Origin: Acidobacteriota bacterium
GTDB taxonomy: Bacteria > Acidobacteriota > Terriglobia > UBA7540
Length of the DNA stretch: 6,435 nt
Reading direction: 5' to 3'
Assembly (NCBI GenBank): GCA_003224665.1
Contig: QHZM01000357.1
Span: 1-6,435, forward strand
The notes below the pieces were generated by a model that did not search any database, was not told the DNA's origin, and was given only the letters and a program-made list of their open reading frames with translations. The first letter of the stretch is position 1, and each line of letters begins with the position of its first letter. The translations under genes were made by a program, and so were the position numbers. Shown here piece by piece: positions 1-6,283 of this stretch.

Positions 1-1640
1 TTCTCGCGCCTGCCGCGGGGGCCCCAATCGAATCGTCCGAATAACTCGCTCTCGGAAAGCAGCACGAAGCCCGGCTCGGGAAATACGACGCCTTCTTCGA
101 TCTCACCTGTTGCAATCGTCACCACCCCCGTGGACTCCGCCTGGCCGGTGACGCCCTCGCCTGCCTCCTGGGCGATTCCGTCAGGGCGCGGAGGCGAGGG
201 AGCGGAGGGCCGGGTTGTGCGGACCGCCGTGCCGGCATCGCTGCTCCCCTCGACGGCGGTTTCGAATGGCACGCCGTATTCCGCCAGGATTTCACGCAGG
301 CGGTCGGCCTTGCCGCCCTTGGGCACAGTGAAGATGACGGTCTCCCGCTTCGCCACCCTTGCCCGCAGGTCTTCAATTAAGACCTTCAGTCCACCGTGGA
401 ACTTCGGCGGCGGCTGACTGAGCAAAACGAATTCTCGGGCCGTGGGCTGGCTTGTCGACGAGGAGTCCGGATCTCCTCGAGTAAACTTTTCGGGCGCAGC
501 CGCGGGCGAACTTGGGTCATTTTCCGGCTGCCAGGTTCCAGCCTCCACAGGAAGCTCTTTCAAAAGAAGCTGCGCGTGCGCATCCACCGCCTTCAGGAAT
601 TCAGGCTCGGTCAGCAGGACCTCCTCGGGGCGCGGCGGTGGAGGCACGATATCCCGGACGTCGTCGTACGCCGCCGCCCAGCCCTCCAGGATGCGCTTCA
701 GTTGCTGCTTGCGTTCCAGGAATTCGTCCCACACCACAAGGGGGCGCTCGAGGAGCGAGAAGACCGTGCTCGGGTGGCGTTCGACGAGCGGGACGAAGAA
801 CTCCCAGCCGGGAAACGGGCCTGAGTAAGCGGACTCCCATTCAGAGCCGGCCTTCTCTCTTTGCCCAGCCGGCACGCGCTCGGAAAGATTTCGGAGAAGA
901 GACTGGAAGAATTTCGAAGACCTTTCCCTTTCCGCCAGGGGCAACAGGAGCGCAGATTGGGCAGGACCGCGCGAGCGCTGGGAGGTGGGATCGAATTCGC
1001 GGAGCGACTCGATCAGGTCGCCGAAAAATTCGATACGAAAAGGCCAGTCGGCCTCGGGTGGGAAAACATCAATGATGCCCCCGCGGACCGAGAACTGCCC
1101 GACATCTTCCACGGGCTCCGCCGGTTCGTACCCGATATTGGTGAGGTGCGCGAGAAGGGTCTCAGGCTCGACTTCATCGCCGGCTTTCAGCTCCACGGCG
1201 AGCGAGGAGTAAAACGGCTTTTCGCGGTAGCGCACGAGCGCGGCGAGAAGTGGCACAAAGATGACCCGGCTGGCTCCGCGAGAAAGGCTCCACAGAGTCG
1301 CGGCGCGCCGTTCAGAAATCTCGGCATGCGGGGAGCGACCTTCGTACGGCGAGCAGTCCCACGCGGGCAGCACGCCAAGCGAAGAACCAGCGCCTGGTTC
1401 GAGCCACTGGAGGATCGTCGCGGCCGTCTGCGCGAGGCGGTCCGCAGTCTCGTTATCGGAAGTCAAGATAATGATGGGCCGGCGAAAAGCGTGGGCCAGG
1501 CCCGCGATCGCCAGCGCCTTGGCGGGGAGCGTCAGGCCGGAGAGCGCCACTGGAAAGTCTCCGGCTTCGATGGCCTGGCACGCGGAGCGGAAACCCGGGT
1601 GGCGAAAGACAGGCTGGAGGAGAGTTGAGATATGCGGCAT
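1..1640 (-). CDS. mfd: Transcription-repair coupling factor Mfd, N-terminal part (runs off left edge)
   Basis: Mfd is the ATP-dependent DNA translocase that removes RNA polymerase stalled at lesions and recruits UvrA for nucleotide excision repair. An uninterrupted minus-strand frame starts at ATG 1640-1638 (MPHISTLLQPVF) and covers 546 codons to the left edge. The UvrB-like module is clear: residues about 30-240 include LPAWDCSPYEGRSPH and, at about 184-205, SVRGGIIDVFPPEADWPFRI, the classic Mfd/UvrB signature. PFPGWEFF (about 275-282) and VVWDE (about 305) are also typical of the family. The fragment ends after LLSESELFGR, just before where the RNA polymerase-interaction domain should begin, so that domain and the helicase motor lie outside the window (full-length Mfd is about 1,150 residues). 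Two stretches rich in Pro, Ser, Ala and Gly, at residues about 371-401 and 465-504, look like family-atypical linker insertions. No strong Shine-Dalgarno precedes the start. The identification is firm; the exact start is less so. Confidence 0.93.
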   Translation of the reverse strand, partial: MPHISTLLQPVFRHPGFRSACQAIEAGDFPVALSGLTLPAKALAIAGLAHAFRRPIIILTSDNETADRLAQTAATILQWLEPGAGSSLGVLPAWDCSPYEGRSPHAEISERRAATLWSLSRGASRVIFVPLLAALVRYREKPFYSSLAVELKAGDEVEPETLLAHLTNIGYEPAEPVEDVGQFSVRGGIIDVFPPEADWPFRIEFFGDLIESLREFDPTSQRSRGPAQSALLLPLAERERSSKFFQSLLRNLSERVPAGQREKAGSEWESAYSGPFPGWEFFVPLVERHPSTVFSLLERPLVVWDEFLERKQQLKRILEGWAAAYDDVRDIVPPPPRPEEVLLTEPEFLKAVDAHAQLLLKELPVEAGTWQPENDPSSPAAAPEKFTRGDPDSSSTSQPTAREFVLLSQPPPKFHGGLKVLIEDLRARVAKRETVIFTVPKGGKADRLREILAEYGVPFETAVEGSSDAGTAVRTTRPSAPSPPRPDGIAQEAGEGVTGQAESTGVVTIATGEIEEGVVFPEPGFVLLSESELFGRFDWGPRGRRE

Positions 1641-1703
1641 GGAACCCAGAGATCCGGATTCGGGCCCGGACACTCGCGGGCCCGAAGTTCTACTGAGAAT
1701 GAT

Positions 1704-1890
1704 AAAATAAAGTGACAACCGCTGCTGTAGCGCCGTCTGCCACCACCCCTCAGTCCCGGCACGGCGCCAAAGGCTATGGCCGGCGGTGCCCTCCTCATTG
1801 AGGAGGGGAGTCAGGGGTGGTTGCCCGCTCCCCGCCCTGTGGGGGCGCGACGCCGAGCGCCGCTACAGAAAATGACCGTCACTATATTTT
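1704..1890. repeat. Nested imperfect palindrome, MITE/REP-like intergenic element
   Basis: Three inverted-repeat layers share one centre. Outermost, AAAATAAAGTGAC (1704-1716) pairs with GTCACTATATTTT (1878-1890) at 12 of 13 positions, next to a perfect CTGTAGCG/CGCTACAG pair (1725-1732, 1861-1868). The middle layer is ACCACCCCTCAGTCCC (1742-1757) with 1806-1821, matching at 14 of 16. The core is a 9-bp perfect hairpin, CCCTCCTCA/TGAGGAGGG (1789-1797, 1799-1807). AT-rich tips around a very GC-rich body, with no coding capacity, suggest a small non-autonomous mobile repeat or a large structured RNA leader upstream of mfd. No run of T follows the core hairpin, so it is not a standard intrinsic terminator. 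The palindrome is directly visible; calling it a mobile repeat is inference. Confidence 0.6.
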
Positions 1891-1895
1891 GTCAA
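1867..1895 (-). promoter_or_regulatory. Possible promoter reading toward mfd
   Basis: On the minus strand a perfect -35 hexamer TTGACA (1895-1890) is followed after 17 bases by TTTTCT (1872-1867), which matches only 3 of 6 positions of the -10 consensus. It lies just after the rfaE2 stop codon and overlaps the outer arm of the intergenic palindrome. If used, it would give mfd a leader of roughly 220 nt carrying most of the palindrome. Weak, from sequence only. Confidence 0.25.
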
Positions 1896-1900
1896 CCTCA

Positions 1901-2389
1901 TTAGGGTTGTTGAGCGATCTTCCGGGCAGCCTCAATGATCCGCGACGTCGAGTGGCCGGGGACGGTCGGAATCGAGACCACCTCGCCGCCGGCGGCTTCA
2001 ACTTCTTCCCGACCCACGATTTCCTTGGGTCCCCAGTCGCCACCTTTGACGAGGATGTTAGGCAGCAGGCGCGAGATAACCGCTCGGGGAGTGGGGTCGT
2101 CGAAGATTGTCACGTAGTCCACGGACTCGAGCGCGGCGAGGATTTCGGCTCGCTCGTTCTCCGGGAGGATCGGGCGCCCGGGGCCTTTGAGCTCGCGGAC
2201 GCTCCGGTCGCCGTTCAACGCCACCAGGAGAACATCGCCCAGCTTTCGGGCTTCGGCCAGATAGCGCGTGTGCCCGGGGTGAAGCAGATCGAAACATCCA
2301 TTTGTGAAAACGACGCGCTTGCCTTGCCGTTTGAGCTCGCGGACGGCTTCATAAGCTCTCTCGAGCGGCAAAATTTTCCGGGTGGCCAT
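1901..2389 (-). CDS. rfaE2: D-glycero-beta-D-manno-heptose 1-phosphate adenylyltransferase
   Basis: This cytosolic nucleotidyltransferase transfers AMP from ATP to D-glycero-beta-D-manno-heptose 1-phosphate, giving the ADP-heptose precursor of lipopolysaccharide inner core or other heptose-containing glycans. The 162-residue product has the expected length for the stand-alone second half of HldE (RfaE domain II). FTNGCFDLLHPGH (residues 28-40) contains the HxGH nucleotide-binding motif (37-40). Downstream are LNGDRSVRELKGPGRP, NERAEILAALESVDYV and LVKGGDWGPKEIVG, all family hallmarks, and a C-terminal GHSTSRII in place of the ISTT-type motif. The ATG at 2389 is favoured because the family fold begins within 25 residues; only a weak AAGG lies about 10 bases upstream. 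The kinase half (RfaE1) and other heptose genes are not in the window. It is transcribed toward mfd and is divergent from the reductase gene. Confidence 0.92.
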   Translation of the reverse strand: MATRKILPLERAYEAVRELKRQGKRVVFTNGCFDLLHPGHTRYLAEARKLGDVLLVALNGDRSVRELKGPGRPILPENERAEILAALESVDYVTIFDDPTPRAVISRLLPNILVKGGDWGPKEIVGREEVEAAGGEVVSIPTVPGHSTSRIIEAARKIAQQP

Positions 2390-2428
2390 TTTTGCGGAGC
2401 CTTGCGCCTAGGACGATTTCAACTTCAA

Positions 2429-2437
2429 ATTTTACCA
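2429..2437 (-). promoter_or_regulatory. Extended -10 promoter candidate for rfaE2
   Basis: The minus strand reads TGGTAAAAT, an extended -10 motif (TGn plus a hexamer matching TATAAT at 5 of 6 positions). It would start transcription about 32 nt upstream of the rfaE2 ATG. No convincing -35 hexamer lies 17 bases upstream, where a GC-rich tandem duplication sits instead; extended -10 promoters often lack one. Confidence 0.35.
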
Positions 2438-2440
2438 CGC

Positions 2441-2456
2441 GCCGGTTGGCCGGTTG
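2441..2456. repeat. Tandem duplication of an 8-mer in the divergent promoter region
   Basis: GCCGGTTG occurs twice in perfect tandem (2441-2448 and 2449-2456), followed by GGC. It sits just upstream of the -10 candidate for rfaE2, where a -35 element or an activator or repressor site would lie. Two copies of so short a word may be chance. Confidence 0.3.
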
Positions 2457-2583
2457 GCGCCAGCGGCGCGGAGGCATTCGCGGGCCAAATTCCAAAGTCA
2501 ACTCTGAAGGAGAGTGGGATCCCTCAAGACCGTGCCAAGGGTGGGCCAATCCTTGGTCTCATCCGCTTGGAAACCCCTGCGAA

Positions 2584-2612
2584 TTTACACGTTCCGGATG
2601 CCGTGATATTCT
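2584..2612 (+). promoter_or_regulatory. Candidate sigma-70 promoter of the reductase-hemL pair
   Basis: TTTACA (2584-2589, 5 of 6 to the -35 consensus) is followed by exactly 17 bases and TATTCT (2607-2612, 4 of 6 to the -10 consensus). Transcription would begin near 2619, giving a leader of only about 15 nt before ATG 2635, which fits the lack of a clear Shine-Dalgarno there. It is the best promoter match seen in the 2390-2634 gap. Confidence 0.45.
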
Positions 2613-2634
2613 CCGGCTTGGACTCTGCGGTGTC

Positions 2635-3558
2635 ATGCAAAACGTAGCCATCATCGGGGGCGGACCTGCCGGCGCGTTGACGGCGGAGGCGCTTGCGCCA
2701 GGGACTGTTGCGCAGGGCTATCCTGCCGGGGACCCCTTACGGGTCACAGTATTCGAGGAGAAGCTCGGGTGGGAGAAGCCCTGCGGCGGCGGAGTCACCT
2801 TCAAGGCTCTCCAGCGTTATCCCTGGCTCATGGGAGAGGATTGCGACCCCAAGCTTGTTCGGGAAGGGGAATTCGTTGCGGCGAACGGGAGCTCGATCCA
2901 CGTCAAATTGCGCCAGCCGGTGGCCATCTACTCGCGGGCTGCTCTGAACGATTCTCTCTTGCGCAGGGCCGAACAGGCAGGAGCAAAAGTCGTCCGCGAC
3001 CGGATCCTGGGAGTCGAGCGCAACGGGGAAGCCTGGCTCTTAAGGGGTTCGAGCGGGTCTTACTGCGCAGATTTTCTGGTCCTGGCCGGTGGAGCGCGCA
3101 CCCGGCTCCGCGGCGCTTTGGCCGGCGAGTTTGGCGCGCGAGATTTCATGTTGACCCTTGGCTACTACGTCCCCGTTCGGGACGACCTCTTGAGAATCCA
3201 GTTCTTCGAGGACTTCGAAGGCTACGCCTGGTCATTCCCGAGGCCCGACCATCTCTCCGTGGGGATTTGCGCCAAAGTGGGTGAATGCCCGATGGTGGAG
3301 CTCCGCGACCCTGACAGGAGAGGGGATTTATTACGCGATGCGGTCGGGGGAGCTACTTGCAGAGTCGTTGCTCGAGACGTCCCCGGAGTCCTACGCCGCT
3401 CGAGTCCGCGAGGAATTCGGTCGCGATCTGACTCTCGGGGCGCGGCTCGCGCCCTTTTTCTACCGCAGCGATTTCTTCGGTCAGGCTGTCACGACGCGGA
3501 CCATCCAGATCGCCCGCCGGAGCGCGACGTTTGCGCAGCTCCTCGAAGACCTGATTGA
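2635..3558 (+). CDS. Geranylgeranyl reductase-family FAD oxidoreductase, N-terminal part (frame broken near 3280)
   Basis: Members of this family (FixC/COG0644-like flavoproteins) reduce isoprenoid double bonds in lipids, quinones or chlorophyll side chains; the substrate here cannot be told. The protein opens with the FAD-binding Rossmann motif VAIIGGGPAGA (residues about 4-14), then FEEKLGWEKPCGGGVT with the family CGGG signature, FLVLAGGARTRLR (the second FAD motif), and FFEDFEGYAWSFPRPDHLSV leading to GICAKVGE (about 210-217). From there the family resemblance stops: residues about 218-307 are an Arg-rich off-frame translation ending at TGA 3556-3558. The rest of the protein continues in another frame (see 3281-3682). 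ATG 2635 is chosen because it begins two residues before the Rossmann strand; a TTG farther upstream (2392) would add 81 residues without family resemblance. No strong Shine-Dalgarno is present. Either a real pseudogene or a sequence or assembly error. Confidence 0.75.
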   Translation: MQNVAIIGGGPAGALTAEALAPGTVAQGYPAGDPLRVTVFEEKLGWEKPCGGGVTFKALQRYPWLMGEDCDPKLVREGEFVAANGSSIHVKLRQPVAIYSRAALNDSLLRRAEQAGAKVVRDRILGVERNGEAWLLRGSSGSYCADFLVLAGGARTRLRGALAGEFGARDFMLTLGYYVPVRDDLLRIQFFEDFEGYAWSFPRPDHLSVGICAKVGECPMVELRDPDRRGDLLRDAVGGATCRVVARDVPGVLRRSSPRGIRSRSDSRGAARALFLPQRFLRSGCHDADHPDRPPERDVCAAPRRPD

Positions 3559-3682
3559 AGGATCGCAGGGTTACGTGGGACTCGTCGCGCGTTTTTGCCG
3601 GGGGCTTGCCGTGACGTTGGCCGAGACCGCCCAGAGCTTCATTCGGGAAGCGTTTTCCACCCCTCTTTCCGCGCGGACCTAA
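3281..3682 (+). pseudogene. C-terminal part of the same geranylgeranyl reductase-family protein
   Basis: This frame supplies the missing C-terminal half of the flavoprotein. LTGEGIYYAMRSGELLAESL (from about 3318) is the conserved FAD-pyrophosphate helix that normally follows GDAAGxxDP, and the helical tail to SART (TAA 3680-3682) fits the family's C-terminus. The GTG at 3281 is only the first possible start in this frame and is unlikely to be a true one. The first 10 or so residues (VNARWWSSA) do not match the expected GDAAGLVDP motif. In relatives, roughly 50-70 residues separate the GICAKVG-like strand from this motif; here almost nothing does. A deletion together with a frame change is therefore inferred. 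Only 20 bases separate this end from hemL, which suggests co-transcription. Confidence 0.75.
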
Positions 3683-3702
3683 CTTCGCGCCTGCTCAAAG
3701 CA

Positions 3703-5010
3703 ATGCCGTCAAAGTCACAGGAGCTTTTTCGGAAGGCGCTCCGCCTGATGCCCGGCGGAGTGAATTCCCCCGTCCGCGCTTTCCGCGCGGTCGGCGGCGA
3801 CCCGGTCTTTATTTCAAGCGGCAAAGGTTCTCGAATCACCGACGTTGATGGCCGCTCCTATATCGATTTCGTGATGTCCTGGGGCCCGTTGGTTCTCGGC
3901 CATTGTCATCCGGAGGTGGTGGAAGCTGTTGCTAAAGCTCTCGGGACCGGGACGAGCTTCGGAGCCTCTACCGCGGCGGAAGTCGTGCTCGCGGAGTGTC
4001 TCGTGGAAGCTTTTCCCTCCATGGAACGCGTGCGGCTCGTCAGTTCCGGGACGGAGGCGACGATTTCGGCAGTGCGGGTAGCGCGAGCCGCGACCGGCCG
4101 CGAGAAAATATTGAAGTTCGAAGGGTGCTATCACGGGCATGGCGATAGCTTCCTCGTGAAGGCGGGCTCGGGTGTGGCAACGCTCGGCCTGCCGGACAGC
4201 CCCGGAGTCCCTCGCGCTTTGGCTGAATTGACGATTACCGTGCCCTTCAATGACACACAGGCCCTCGAGGAGGCTTTTCGAGTCCATCATCGCCAGCTCG
4301 CCGCCGCGGTAGTGGAGCCTGTTGCGGGCAATATGGGTGTAGTCCCGCCGCGCGAGGGGTTTCTTGAAAAACTGCGTTCGCTTACCGCAGAGCACGGGAC
4401 AGTCCTGATCTTTGACGAGGTGATAACCGGCTTCCGCATCGCTTACGGTGGGGCACAGCAGACCTGCCGGGTCCAGCCTGACCTTACTACCCTGGGGAAA
4501 ATAATCGGCGGCGGCCTACCGGTTGGCGCTTATGGCGGCAAAGCTGCATTGATGGATTTGGTCGCGCCGGTCGGTCCTGTTTACCAGGCCGGGACGCTTT
4601 CCGGCAATCCCTTGGCTGTTTCCGCCGGGCTCAAGACGCTCGAAATTTTGCGCCGGCCTGGGACCTATGACCGTCTCAATTCGCTCTCCGAGAAGTTGAC
4701 GGCAGGGCTCGGGGCCGAAGCGAAGCGCGCCGGCGTGGCTCTCGCGATAAACCGCGTGGCCTCGATGTTCACACCATTCTTCACTCGGGGACCCGTCGTT
4801 GACTACGCTTCGGCCAGGAAGGCGGAAACCTCCGCCTTTGCCGGTTTCTTCCGCGCGATGCTCGAGCAGGGCGTTTACTTTCCACCTTCTCAGTTTGAAG
4901 CCGCGTTCGTCTCTGCGGCGCACTCGGAAGACGACGTTCAAAAGACGATCGCCGCCGCAGCCAAAGCGTTCGCGAAAGTCGCGGGGATCCCAAAGGCCGT
5001 GGTTGATTAG
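3703..5010 (+). CDS. hemL: Glutamate-1-semialdehyde 2,1-aminomutase
   Basis: HemL is a cytosolic PLP enzyme that converts glutamate-1-semialdehyde to 5-aminolevulinate, the second dedicated step of the C5 route to heme and other tetrapyrroles. The 435-residue product is close to the usual 425-430. Visible hallmarks are MPGGVNSPVRAF (16-27), the cofactor-phosphate loop SGTEAT (115-120), FEGCYHGHGD with Tyr143-His144, FDEVITGFR (237-245) with the PLP-ring Asp238, and TTLGKIIGGGLPVGAYGG with the Schiff-base Lys266. The start at 3703 is preferred because MPSKSQELFRKALRLMPGG matches the usual HemL N-terminus; longer in-frame starts would overlap the preceding gene. Only a weak AAAG precedes it, so translation may be coupled to the upstream frame ending 20 bases earlier. 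All key residues are present and the gene appears intact and functional. No clear terminator follows the stop codon. Confidence 0.96.
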   Translation: MPSKSQELFRKALRLMPGGVNSPVRAFRAVGGDPVFISSGKGSRITDVDGRSYIDFVMSWGPLVLGHCHPEVVEAVAKALGTGTSFGASTAAEVVLAECLVEAFPSMERVRLVSSGTEATISAVRVARAATGREKILKFEGCYHGHGDSFLVKAGSGVATLGLPDSPGVPRALAELTITVPFNDTQALEEAFRVHHRQLAAAVVEPVAGNMGVVPPREGFLEKLRSLTAEHGTVLIFDEVITGFRIAYGGAQQTCRVQPDLTTLGKIIGGGLPVGAYGGKAALMDLVAPVGPVYQAGTLSGNPLAVSAGLKTLEILRRPGTYDRLNSLSEKLTAGLGAEAKRAGVALAINRVASMFTPFFTRGPVVDYASARKAETSAFAGFFRAMLEQGVYFPPSQFEAAFVSAAHSEDDVQKTIAAAAKAFAKVAGIPKAVVD

Positions 5011-5061
5011 GGTGGTGGGATTGCGAAATCTCGAGAGAATTTACTTCGACAAAATTCAGGG

Positions 5062-5089
5062 CCTCCTAAACCTGGATTTTCGATTTGAA
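5062..5089 (+). repeat. Left terminal inverted repeat of the IS1380-type element
   Basis: The repeat begins CCTCCTAAACCTGGATTTTC. Against the reverse complement of 6255-6283 it matches at 21 of 28 aligned positions with one gap, sharing the CTCCT start and the block CGATTT. The exact outer base is uncertain. Confidence 0.65.
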
Positions 5090-5093
5090 AATC
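5075..5093. other. Stem-loop at the left end of the IS
   Basis: GATTTTC (5075-5081) and GAAAATC (5087-5093) form a perfect 7-bp stem with a 5-base loop. It begins 65 bases after the hemL stop codon and overlaps the terminal inverted repeat. No U-run follows, so it is a poor intrinsic terminator, though it could limit readthrough or shield the transposase start. Confidence 0.4.
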
Positions 5094-5160
5094 GGCGATA
5101 AGAGTGTAGAAGATATGCATCGCCGTGTTCATGCGTGAGCCCAGCACACGGAAGCCTTCC

Positions 5161-5168
5161 GGAGGTGG
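5161..5168 (+). promoter_or_regulatory. Strong ribosome binding site of the transposase remnant
   Basis: GGAGGTGG lies 7 bases before GTG 5176 and decides the transposase start there. It is much stronger than the sites of the chromosomal genes in this window. Confidence 0.6.
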
Positions 5169-5175
5169 ACACCCA

Positions 5176-6053
5176 GTGGGTGAGAGCCAAAATCAGCCCT
5201 TTCAACTCTCGTTCAACAGGTTTTTACGCGTCGATTTTCAAGGATCACGGGTGACTTCGGATGGCGGTTTGCTGCTCGTTCGCGAACTCGATGAACGCCT
5301 CGGCTAGACAGGATTCATTCAGAATCACCTGGTAGATTCCCGCACGGGGCGCAATACGCAGTTTCCCTTGGCGGATCTGTTCCGCCAGTCCGCCTACAGC
5401 CGGTTGGATGGGTACGAAGACCTGAGCGATCCCGCAGCGCGGGACGGCTGGCGCGCGATCCGATCCCGCGAGGCGGGACTGATGGGCTCGAAGAAGGTCT
5501 GGGAGCGGGGTGTAGCTCTGACCTCCACCTTGCACTGGTTCGAGACAGACTTGCTGGCTCGTGAGGAGAACCTCACCGGTTTAGCGAGGCTCAGTCGGGA
5601 GCTGGTGACCCGGGCAGAGGGAGTCGGGTCGCCCCACCGGGCGGTGTTGGATATGGATAGCAGTGAGAGCCCGGTGTATAGGGAACAGGAACAGAGCGCG
5701 TACAACGGATATTTCGGGTCAGTCTGCTTTTATCCGTTGTTTCTGTTCAACCGTCAGGGAGGCTGCCTGGAGGCGAAATTATGACCTGGCAATGTCCACA
5801 GCGCTGACGGCTGGGAAGAGGTGCTGCTACCGGAGATTGAGCGCCAGCAGCAGAGTCGGGACGATTAGCGTTGCCGAATAGGATTAGGAGCTGGTCGCTG
5901 ACGAGTTTCGAGCAGCGCTTGGTGAAGACCGGCGGACGGCTGGTGAAACATGCGCGCTACTATTCGCTTTTGCTGGCCGAAGGACATCTGAGTCGGAGGC
6001 TGTTCGGCAGCATGCTGAGAATGATCGCGACGTTGCCGCTGCCGGACGGTTAG
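5176..6053 (+). pseudogene. IS1380-family transposase, two in-frame stops plus internal deletion
   Basis: The transposase starts at GTG 5176 and reads FNRFLRVDFQGSRVTSDGG and LLLVRELDERLG, the conserved N-terminus of IS1380 transposases. TAG 5305-5307 interrupts it. The same frame then resumes with NTQFPLADLFRQSAYSRLDG, WERGVALTS, and AVLDMDSSESPVY, which holds the first catalytic Asp, then SAYNGYFGSVCFYPLFLFNR. TGA 5782-5784 replaces an expected Arg codon, after which PGNVHSADGWEEVLLPEIER still fits, ending at TAG 5866-5868. Directly after, in a different frame, LPNRIRSWSLTSFEQRLVKT and the helical C-terminus run to TAG 6051-6053. About 150-190 residues between PEIERQQQ and LPNRIRS are absent, including the regions that carry the second Asp and the Glu of the DDE triad. 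No active enzyme can be made. The family is clear; the deletion size is estimated from memory of the family's length. Confidence 0.88.
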
Positions 6054-6254
6054 CGAACCAGGACAGAAAGCAAACGAGCGCTCCGAAGCCATCCACGGGG
6101 AAGTGTCAGCGGCCAGGCAGGTTGGAGGCGAGAAACAGACCAACCAAGTCAGCGAAACTGCCAAACGAGCCACGATACGACTCGGGGGCGGCTATGTCGA
6201 TCTGAACTTGACGCGCGAGGGCGGCAGGCGTATGGTTTCCGCACAGAGATAAAG

Positions 6255-6283
6255 TTGAAATCGGGAATTCCGGCTTAAGGAGA
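6255..6283 (-). repeat. Right terminal inverted repeat of the IS1380-type element
   Basis: Read on the minus strand it begins TCTCCTTAAGCCGGAATTCC and continues into CGATTTCAA, mirroring the left end. The flanking bases (AGTTTG outside this end; TTCAGGG outside the left end) show no target duplication. Confidence 0.6.

Larger units (their letters stand above)
5062..6283 (+). mobile_element. Decayed, internally deleted IS1380-family insertion sequence
   Basis: A transposase of IS1380 type (5176-6053) is flanked by diverged inverted repeats at about 5062-5089 and 6255-6283. The whole is about 1.22 kb, whereas complete members of the family are about 1.7 kb; the difference matches the roughly 0.5 kb missing from the transposase gene. 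The left non-coding stretch (5090-5175) and the right one (6054-6254) hold no gene that I can see; such tails occur in this family. No target-site duplication is detectable at the ends, consistent with age. The element lies 51 bp beyond the hemL stop codon, in the same orientation, so any transcript from hemL would read into it. It is not autonomously mobile. Confidence 0.8.

Noticed and set aside
861..1628. Long plus-strand open frame (255 codons) opposite mfd
   Set aside because: It is antisense to the clearly conserved Mfd sequence and its Arg/Gly-rich product resembles no family; long antisense frames are expected in GC-rich DNA.
1692..1717. TTGTCA (minus strand, 1717-1712) as the -35 of an mfd promoter
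   Set aside because: No acceptable -10 hexamer occurs 16-18 bases downstream; the AT-rich TATCAT is only about 10 bases away.
1789..1807. Core hairpin as an intrinsic terminator for rfaE2
   Set aside because: There is no T-run on either side and it lies about 95 bp beyond the stop codon within a larger symmetric structure.
2392..2634. N-terminal extension of the reductase from a TTG
   Set aside because: The 81 extra residues have no family resemblance, overlap the candidate promoters, and precede the natural start of the Rossmann strand.
1817..2647. Plus-strand open frame of 276 codons covering rfaE2
   Set aside because: It lies opposite a well-conserved adenylyltransferase and spans the palindrome and a divergent promoter region; no motif is recognisable.
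3814..4395. Minus-strand open frame of 193 codons inside hemL
   Set aside because: Antisense shadow of a conserved, intact HemL with all catalytic residues.
5305..5307. Stop codon in the transposase as programmed recoding
   Set aside because: A second in-frame stop, a frame change and a large deletion show general decay, and this family is not known to use stop-codon readthrough.
5062..6283. Target-site duplication around the IS
   Set aside because: No matching 4- to 8-bp words were found immediately outside the two ends under several choices of the end base.
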